Origin: Betaproteobacteria bacterium
Lineage (GTDB): Bacteria; Pseudomonadota; Gammaproteobacteria; Burkholderiales; Ferrovaceae
Assembly: GCA_028870615.1 (NCBI GenBank)
Contig: JAGWPH010000040.1
Span: forward strand, 1-10,655
Direction of reading: 5' to 3'
Length of the DNA stretch: 10,655 nucleotides
Shown: positions 5,747-10,655 of the stretch, piece by piece
Layout of the letters: the number at the start of each line of letters is the position of its first letter
How positions within the stretch are numbered: the first letter of the stretch is position 1
Position numbers and translations under genes: made by a program
Notes under the pieces: generated by a model
What the model was told of the DNA's origin: nothing
The model's database searches: none
What the model saw: only the letters and a program-made list of their open reading frames with translations

Positions 5747-7066
5747 ATGAACACGACGTCCTGGCGCGACGGCCTGACTGCACAGCACTGGAAGGTACTG
5801 ACGGGTAGTTTTTTAGGCTGGGTATTTGACGGGTATGAAGCTTATGCCCTGATCGTGGTTTTACCCATGGCGCTAAAGATGTTGCTGCTCCCGGATCAAT
5901 TGGCGTCACAAGCCGTCTATGCCGGCATAGCGATCGGCGTCACCTTGTTGGGTTGGGGCATCGGCGGACTGGCCGGCGGTGTTCTGGCGGATTATCTGGG
6001 GCGCAAACGCGTGATGTTGTGGTCGGTGTTTTTGTATGCCCTGTTTTCCGGGCTGACAGCTTTGGTATCCGACTTTACCCAATTGGGGATTCTGCGTTTC
6101 GTGACCGGGTTGGCCATGGGCAGCGAATGGGCGACAGGGGTTTCCTTGCTGGCAGAAACCTGGCCGAATCGTGCGCGCCCCAAGGGGGCTGGATTTCTTC
6201 AGTCCGGGTTTGGATGGGGCACCTTTCTGGCGGCATTGATCTGGTATTACTTGTCCAGTGCGTTGCCGCTGGGCGCGGACAGCTGGCGTCTGATGTTTGT
6301 CGTCGGGGCCATTCCTGCAGTGTTCGTGTTGTACATCCGGCGTACCTTGGATGAGTCGCAAAAATGGAAAGAGGCTGTCCTGGCCAAGCGATGGACTGCC
6401 ACTACAGGGGGGAGTACAGCGGCCACCTCAGCAAAGCGACCTTTTACACTGTTCCAGTTGTTTCGCGAGCCCGAGGCCCTGCGTCGGACCTTGATTGCCT
6501 TTTTGCTGTCAGTGACCACCACCACAGGATGGTGGGCTATTTCCAGTTGGTTGCCGGTTTACACCGTGGGGTTGGCCAAAACGGCCGGCATTGAAAATCC
6601 GGCAGTATGGGGTGCACGGATTGCGTTGATCTACACTGCAGGAGCTATCGTGGCTTATTTGCTTGCCGGCTTTATCATTGATCGGATCGGGCGGCGCTGG
6701 TTTCTCTTTCTGACCTATCTGGGCAGTTTGGTGATGACCGTAGCCACATATCAGTGGGTGACCGATGTGGCTACCATGGTCTGGGTAGCCCCTATCAACG
6801 GGTTCTTCACGCTGGGCTGTGCGTATGTATGGATGGCCATCTATCCGCCCGAATTGTTTGCTACCACGGTACGCGCTACGGCAGCGAGCGTTATTTTCAA
6901 TGCGGCACGTTTGGTGGCCTGGGTCTTTCCAATTGTTGCCGGCACCTTGATCAAGTCCTTTGGCAGCGTCTCCCATGCCGCATTGAGCATCGGCATGATC
7001 TATCTGCTCGGACTGGTGCTCCCGTGGTTTCTCCCGGAAACCACGGGTAAGGATTTGCCTGACTGA
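5747..7066 (+). CDS. MFS transporter, carboxylate:H+ symporter type
   Basis: Inner-membrane major facilitator protein of 439 residues with about twelve hydrophobic segments. TM1 carries FDGYE (D28 in WVFDGYEAYAL), as in the metabolite:H+ symporters for lactate, aromatic acids and sialic acid. The loop between TM2 and TM3 has the MFS signature GGVLADYLGRKR (G78-R88). GLAMGSEWATGVSLLAE (121-137) is typical of the sialate/carboxylate symporter branch, and the C-terminus ends in PETTGKDL, as in many of these carriers. A hydrophilic central loop spans about residues 203-243. It diverges from the CoA-transferase across a 115-base gap holding the inverted repeat, so it most likely imports the acid that the CoA-transferase and lyase degrade. 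The exact substrate is not deducible. Confidence 0.88.
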   Translation: MNTTSWRDGLTAQHWKVLTGSFLGWVFDGYEAYALIVVLPMALKMLLLPDQLASQAVYAGIAIGVTLLGWGIGGLAGGVLADYLGRKRVMLWSVFLYALFSGLTALVSDFTQLGILRFVTGLAMGSEWATGVSLLAETWPNRARPKGAGFLQSGFGWGTFLAALIWYYLSSALPLGADSWRLMFVVGAIPAVFVLYIRRTLDESQKWKEAVLAKRWTATTGGSTAATSAKRPFTLFQLFREPEALRRTLIAFLLSVTTTTGWWAISSWLPVYTVGLAKTAGIENPAVWGARIALIYTAGAIVAYLLAGFIIDRIGRRWFLFLTYLGSLVMTVATYQWVTDVATMVWVAPINGFFTLGCAYVWMAIYPPELFATTVRATAASVIFNAARLVAWVFPIVAGTLIKSFGSVSHAALSIGMIYLLGLVLPWFLPETTGKDLPD

Positions 7067-7087
7067 ATGGGGGTGTCATCGTCTCCC

Positions 7088-7130
7088 TGCAGGTGAAAAG
7101 CAGTCTATAATGCTGCATCGCAGTATAAAT
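7088..7130 (+). promoter_or_regulatory. Candidate promoter of the short-chain dehydrogenase gene
   Basis: A perfect -10 hexamer TATAAT is at 7106-7111 and a second near-match TATAAA at 7124-7129; each is preceded by GCAGT. No convincing -35 lies 16-18 bases upstream of either, which points to an activator or a non-canonical -35. The block TGCAGGTGAAA (7088-7098) ends 7 bases before TATAAT, the same arrangement as upstream of the cytochrome gene. Confidence 0.4.
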
Positions 7131-7157
7131 TAGCGGACTGTTTTTAAAAGGGAAATG

Positions 7158-7898
7158 ATGAGATTAGCGAACAAGATTGCGATTATTACGGGTGCTGCCA
7201 ATGGTATCGGTCTGGCCACGGCACGCAAGTTTTCCACTGAAGGAGCGACGGTTGCCGTCTGTGACCTCAATCTCGATCAGATCACCCAGGCCGTCCACGA
7301 GATCCGTGCGACGGGCGGCCAGGCGCAAGGTTTCCAGCTCAATGTCACGGACCGGCCCCAGGTGAACGCCGTCATGGCCGAAGTGGCGCAAACCTATGGG
7401 CGGATCGACATCCTGATCAACAACGCAGGCATTACCAAAGATGCCCGTCTGGTCAAGATGACCGAGGAGCAGTTTGACGATGTCATCGATGTTAATTTGA
7501 AAGGGGTGTTTCACTGTACCCAAGCTGTTGTTCCCTACATGCTGAATCAGGGGAAGGGAGCCATCGTCAGCGCCTCGAGCGTGGTCGGCTTGTATGGCAA
7601 TTTTGGGCAGACCAATTATGCTGCCAGCAAATTCGGGGTCATCGGCTTCACAAAATCCTGGGCGCGTGAATTGGGGGCCAAAGGGATTCGCGTTAATGCC
7701 GTATGCCCGGGATTCATTGATACGCATATTTTGTCCACCATCCCGGAAAACGTCCTGGAGACAATGCGGGAGCGTTCCTGGATGCACCGGTTAGGGACAC
7801 CGGAAGAGATGGCCAATGTTTACGCCTTTCTGGCCAGCGACGAAGCCAGTTACATCAATGGCACAGCCCTTGAAGCAAGTGGCGGCATATCGCTCTGA
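7158..7898 (+). CDS. Short-chain dehydrogenase/reductase, FabG-like (3-oxoacyl or 3-hydroxyacyl dehydrogenase)
   Basis: Predicted cytoplasmic NAD(P)-dependent oxidoreductase of 246 residues that interconverts a 3-oxoacyl thioester, or another ketone, and the alcohol. All classical SDR motifs are visible: TGAANGIG (residues 11-18) for the dinucleotide, NNAG (88-91), N113 in VNLKGVF, and the catalytic set S141, Y154, K158 in the YAASK context. The product resembles FabG and PhaB. D36 at the end of the second strand (AVCDLN) usually signals preference for NAD over NADP, unlike typical biosynthetic FabG. ATGs at 7155 and 7158 are adjacent; AGGGA (7149-7153) is better spaced for 7158. The preceding 91 bases hold a candidate promoter, so it may be separate from the transporter, although it could act on products of the neighbouring CoA pathway. 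Confidence 0.88.
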   Translation: MRLANKIAIITGAANGIGLATARKFSTEGATVAVCDLNLDQITQAVHEIRATGGQAQGFQLNVTDRPQVNAVMAEVAQTYGRIDILINNAGITKDARLVKMTEEQFDDVIDVNLKGVFHCTQAVVPYMLNQGKGAIVSASSVVGLYGNFGQTNYAASKFGVIGFTKSWARELGAKGIRVNAVCPGFIDTHILSTIPENVLETMRERSWMHRLGTPEEMANVYAFLASDEASYINGTALEASGGISL

Positions 7899-7947
7899 TG
7901 TAACAGGCGGCATGGACAGCGGCGGGTGTTGAGGTGACAATTCACGG

Positions 7948-10506
7948 ATGTCGCTGATCAGGAAACTCGGGCTGGGGTTTGTCGGTGTTGTCATCCTATT
8001 GGCAGCACTGAGTTATTTTGTGTTGCCAGGGTTGATTCTGTCCCGGGCGGAACAAAAGGTTGGTGAGATCACGCATCGGCATCTGACCCTCCAGAATGTC
8101 GAAATCAACCCCTTTGCCCTGTCCCTGACGCTCCGCGGCCTGCGCTTGTATGAACCTGATGGGTATACGGTCTTTGCGTCTTTTGATGAAATGCAGGCCA
8201 AGATTTCGGTACGCAGTTTGATCCATCTTGCACCGGTTGTTCGCGAACTTCGCTTGGTCCGACCTTCGCTTCATCTGGTGCTGCTTTCTCCGCATCAATA
8301 TAATTTCGACGATCTTCTTCAGCGCGTGCTTCAACCGCCGGCCACGCCATCCTCCGGCCCGGCGCGTTTTGCAGTTCACAATATTCAGATTGAAGGGGGC
8401 GTCGTGACTTTTGACGATCGCCCCAGAAAAATCTCGCATGTGATTACCGACCTTAAGTTGAACATCCCTTTCATTTCAACGCTGCCTTCGCAAGAAGATA
8501 TCTTTGTTGAACCGGTGCTGAGAGCGCGGGTGGATGGAACTGACCTGCAATTCAAGGCGAAGGGATTGCCCTTTGCCGTGCAACCCGAAGCCCAGATGCA
8601 TCTGGATGTGGAAGGCATGGACTTGCCCCGCTATCTGGACTACCTTCCGTTTCGACTCCCATTTAATCTGGCCCAGGGTCAGGTGACCTTACACCTTGAT
8701 GCCAATGTTCAAACCCACGCCAAACAACCGATGACCGTGGGGCTCGAAGGGCAATTCCAGTTTAATGCAGTGAAAGCGTCCATGGGGAAGGGTGGTCAAG
8801 GCTTGACCCTCATGATCGATAACAGCACGATAGACCTGCGCGGCGCCTCACTCAGCCTTGGCGACCAGGTACTGGCGGTTGATAAACTGGATCTCTCGAT
8901 TCCCACGGCACGTATTGAAGACAAACGCCAGCCACGTCCGGTCATCACGACGCTCTCTGCACTTCTGCTGGTGCTTCAGGATATTTCCACGGCACCGGGG
9001 AAATCAGGCGCAATGGATTTTGTCACGCAGATCAACGCCAAAGGCCAGGCCCATTTGTCCGGAGCAATCGGCTTGGCTCCGGTACAGGCCCTGTTGGATG
9101 TGGGTGTTAAAAAGCTGGATTTGCTGCCCCTGCAGTCATACTTGACCTCACGCGTCAATTTTTCCCTGTCACGAGGAACCCTTTCCACCCAGGGCAATCT
9201 CAAAATCGCGAGTACAGCAGCTGGAGCAGTCAAGGGGGGCTTTCAGGGGCGGGTGTCGCTTGACGATGTGGCAACGGTGGATAGAACCGGCGCCGATGAC
9301 CTGGTCCACTGGAAGTCCCTGGTTGTCGATGGCATTGACGTGCGGGTGACGCCATTTTCCTTGGCCATCAAGCAGATTGCCCTGAGTGACTTTTTTGCCA
9401 AGGTAAGCATCAACCCTGATGGGCGCGTCAATCTACAGAATCTCATCCGCACCGATCTTCCCAACCCGGCAACGGATGATTCCGCCTCCACTGGATCAGC
9501 GGTCTTTCCCGTCAAAATCAGTCAGGTGTCTCTCGAGAGGGGCGCGGTGCATTTTAGCGACAATTACATCAAGCCACACTACACTGCTGATCTGGGAGCT
9601 CTGCGCGGCGTCATCACCGGGCTTTCTTCCGATGCGGCGACAGCTGCCAGTATTGACCTGCGCGGGCAAGTCAACGACGCGCCACTCAGTATCGCAGGGC
9701 AGGTTAATCCGTTGCGTGGCAACCTCTTTCTGGATCTTCATGCCAGTGTCAACGATATGGAGCTCGCGCCTCTTAGTCCTTACTCCGGAAAATATATGGG
9801 ATACGACATCGAAAAGGGAAAATTCTCTTTTGACGTCAATTATCATGTGCTGAACCACACCCTGACGGGGCAGAATCATCTGGTGCTGAATCAGCTGACT
9901 TTTGGCAATAAAGTGGATAGTCCCGATGCAACCCGCCTTCCCGTGGAATTGGCGATTGCTTTACTCAAGGACCGCAACGGAACCATTGACGTCAATTTGC
10001 CGGTGGAGGGTTCGCTCAACGATCCGCAATTTTCAATGGGAGCCCTCATTTTAAAGATGGTGTTCAACCTTATTGCCAAAGCGGTTATTTCCCCATTTGA
10101 ATTGATTGGCTCATTTTTCGAAAATAGCGTATCCGCCTCCTCGATGGCCTTCGATCCGGGGCGGGACACGCTCAACCCGGCGAATGCAGCCCAGCTCCAA
10201 TCCCTGGCGCGCGCCTTGAAGGAGCGACCGGCCTTAAAACTGGATATTGCGGGGCGAGCTGACCGCGCGGTCGATGCGGAAGGTATGCTCCATGACAGTA
10301 TTGATCAACCCATGTCGGCGAATACCACGGTAACGGACGACGATCTGATTGCGTTGGCCAATCGGCGTGCAGAAGTGATTCAGGATTGGTTGGTCCGCAA
10401 TGGCCAGGTGGCTCGTGAGCGGCTGTTCATTGTCGAAGGGACAGCAGGGGAGGCGCAGTCTTCGAAGCAACTGAGCCCTGCCCGGGTCGATTTTTTCCTG
10501 AAGTGA
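7948..10506 (+). CDS. DUF748 (AsmA-like) envelope protein with OmpA-like C-terminus
   Basis: Large 852-residue protein anchored in the inner membrane by one N-terminal hydrophobic segment (about residues 7-30), with the rest expected in the periplasm. The body has repeated beta-rich AsmA-like stretches, such as the VEINPFALSLTLRGLRLYEPDG region near residue 50. The DUF748 hallmark is present at about residue 680 onward: IDVNLPVEGSLNDPQFSMG, then a hydrophobic KAVISPFELIGSFF segment. From about residue 732 an OmpA-like domain follows (FDPGRDTLNPANAAQL to the end), with an ANRRAEVIQDWLVRNG helix. AsmA-like proteins are linked to envelope lipid transport and outer-membrane homeostasis; this member's role is not established. 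GAGGTG (7931-7936) lies 11 bases before the ATG. It follows the dehydrogenase gene by 49 bases and converges with the response-regulator gene. Confidence 0.85.
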   Translation: MSLIRKLGLGFVGVVILLAALSYFVLPGLILSRAEQKVGEITHRHLTLQNVEINPFALSLTLRGLRLYEPDGYTVFASFDEMQAKISVRSLIHLAPVVRELRLVRPSLHLVLLSPHQYNFDDLLQRVLQPPATPSSGPARFAVHNIQIEGGVVTFDDRPRKISHVITDLKLNIPFISTLPSQEDIFVEPVLRARVDGTDLQFKAKGLPFAVQPEAQMHLDVEGMDLPRYLDYLPFRLPFNLAQGQVTLHLDANVQTHAKQPMTVGLEGQFQFNAVKASMGKGGQGLTLMIDNSTIDLRGASLSLGDQVLAVDKLDLSIPTARIEDKRQPRPVITTLSALLLVLQDISTAPGKSGAMDFVTQINAKGQAHLSGAIGLAPVQALLDVGVKKLDLLPLQSYLTSRVNFSLSRGTLSTQGNLKIASTAAGAVKGGFQGRVSLDDVATVDRTGADDLVHWKSLVVDGIDVRVTPFSLAIKQIALSDFFAKVSINPDGRVNLQNLIRTDLPNPATDDSASTGSAVFPVKISQVSLERGAVHFSDNYIKPHYTADLGALRGVITGLSSDAATAASIDLRGQVNDAPLSIAGQVNPLRGNLFLDLHASVNDMELAPLSPYSGKYMGYDIEKGKFSFDVNYHVLNHTLTGQNHLVLNQLTFGNKVDSPDATRLPVELAIALLKDRNGTIDVNLPVEGSLNDPQFSMGALILKMVFNLIAKAVISPFELIGSFFENSVSASSMAFDPGRDTLNPANAAQLQSLARALKERPALKLDIAGRADRAVDAEGMLHDSIDQPMSANTTVTDDDLIALANRRAEVIQDWLVRNGQVARERLFIVEGTAGEAQSSKQLSPARVDFFLK

Positions 10507-10524
10507 TGTGGGTACTGCAAGGAA

Positions 10525-10655
10525 TCAAATGACCAGATTGTGGGTAATGGCGTAATGGATAAGTTCTGCGTTGGTTTTAAAGTTCATCTTTTCCAGCAAA
10601 CGGGCGCGATACACACTGACGGTCTTGGCACTCAGAGACATGATTTTCGCAATCT
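10525..10655 (-). CDS. Response regulator, NarL/FixJ family, C-terminal DNA-binding fragment (partial)
   Basis: The last 42 residues of a gene that continues beyond the right edge of the window. The reverse strand reads IAKIMSLSAKTVSVYRARLL followed by EKMNFKTNAELIHYAITHNLVI and a TGA stop. This is the recognition-helix half of a LuxR/GerE helix-turn-helix: the LSAKTVSVYRARLLEKM pattern and the following TNAEL are characteristic of NarL/FixJ/UvrY-type response regulators. The receiver domain, which would confirm two-component membership, lies outside the window. The gene converges on the DUF748 gene with 18 bases between the stops and no visible hairpin terminator. Confidence 0.85.
   Translation of the reverse strand, partial: IAKIMSLSAKTVSVYRARLLEKMNFKTNAELIHYAITHNLVI

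Noticed and set aside
5632..5754. 41-residue N-terminal extension of the CoA-transferase
   Set aside because: It would overlap the divergent transporter start and the operator-like repeat, and the family alignment begins at the ATG at 5631.
5906..6976. Several antisense and out-of-frame open frames over the transporter gene
   Set aside because: Compositions are rich in Pro, Arg, Gln and His with no domain pattern, and they lie wholly inside a well-supported MFS gene.
2904..7066. Itaconate or mesaconate degradation cluster
   Set aside because: A CoA-transferase and a lyase are present, but the itaconyl-CoA/mesaconyl-CoA hydratase that the pathway needs is absent from the window; it could be elsewhere, so this stays only a possibility.
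7164..7787. Long antisense open frame opposite the dehydrogenase gene (207 codons)
   Set aside because: The sense strand encodes a complete SDR with all motifs; the antisense product shows no recognisable domain and fits a shadow frame.
10507..10524. Terminator between the DUF748 gene and the response-regulator gene
   Set aside because: Only 18 bases separate the stops, with no stem-loop or T-tract.

Overview
The window is a gene-dense piece of a Gram-negative bacterial chromosome of moderately high GC. It most resembles a betaproteobacterium. The clues are a TrxC-type thioredoxin with a zinc ribbon, a DUF748 envelope protein, a TPMT-family methyltransferase of the proteobacterial type, a CaiB/HMG-CoA-lyase pair next to a carboxylate-type MFS carrier, and a NarL/FixJ response-regulator tail. 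This placement rests on family resemblance only; no marker gene is present. I see no rRNA, tRNA, CRISPR array, insertion sequence or phage gene, and no gene-free stretch longer than about 120 bases.

Layout from left to right. (1) 38-1444 (+): a two-HKD cardiolipin synthase. (2) 1514-2907 (+): a compact redox unit of an exported mono-heme cytochrome c, thioredoxin 2 (ATGA overlap with the cytochrome gene) and an OsmC-type thiol peroxidase. (3) 5631 down to 2904 (-): a translationally coupled set of class III CoA-transferase, HMG-CoA-lyase-type lyase and TPMT-family methyltransferase. The two internal junctions are ATGA overlaps, and the last stop codon overlaps the stop of the convergent OsmC gene. 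(4) 5747-7066 (+): an MFS carboxylate-type transporter diverging from the CoA-transferase. The 115-base gap between them holds a long inverted repeat that looks like a shared operator. (5) 7158-7895/7898 (+): a FabG-like short-chain dehydrogenase behind its own candidate promoter. (6) 7948-10506 (+): a large membrane-anchored DUF748 (AsmA-like) protein with an OmpA-like tail. (7) 10525-10655 (-): the C-terminal DNA-binding end of a NarL/FixJ response regulator, cut by the window edge.

The most coherent story is in blocks 3 and 4. The transporter would import a branched hydroxy-dicarboxylate, the CaiB-family enzyme would attach CoA, and the lyase would cleave the CoA ester to acetyl-CoA plus a keto acid. 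3-Hydroxy-3-methylglutarate or citramalate fits this scheme best. All HMG-CoA-lyase catalytic residues are present, but the metal-binding loop differs from the human enzyme, so the substrate is open. A second theme is thiol chemistry in block 2: the cytochrome has no plausible Met ligand but a Cys placed where TsdA/SoxA-type hemes carry a Cys axial ligand, and it is coupled to a thioredoxin and a thiol peroxidase.
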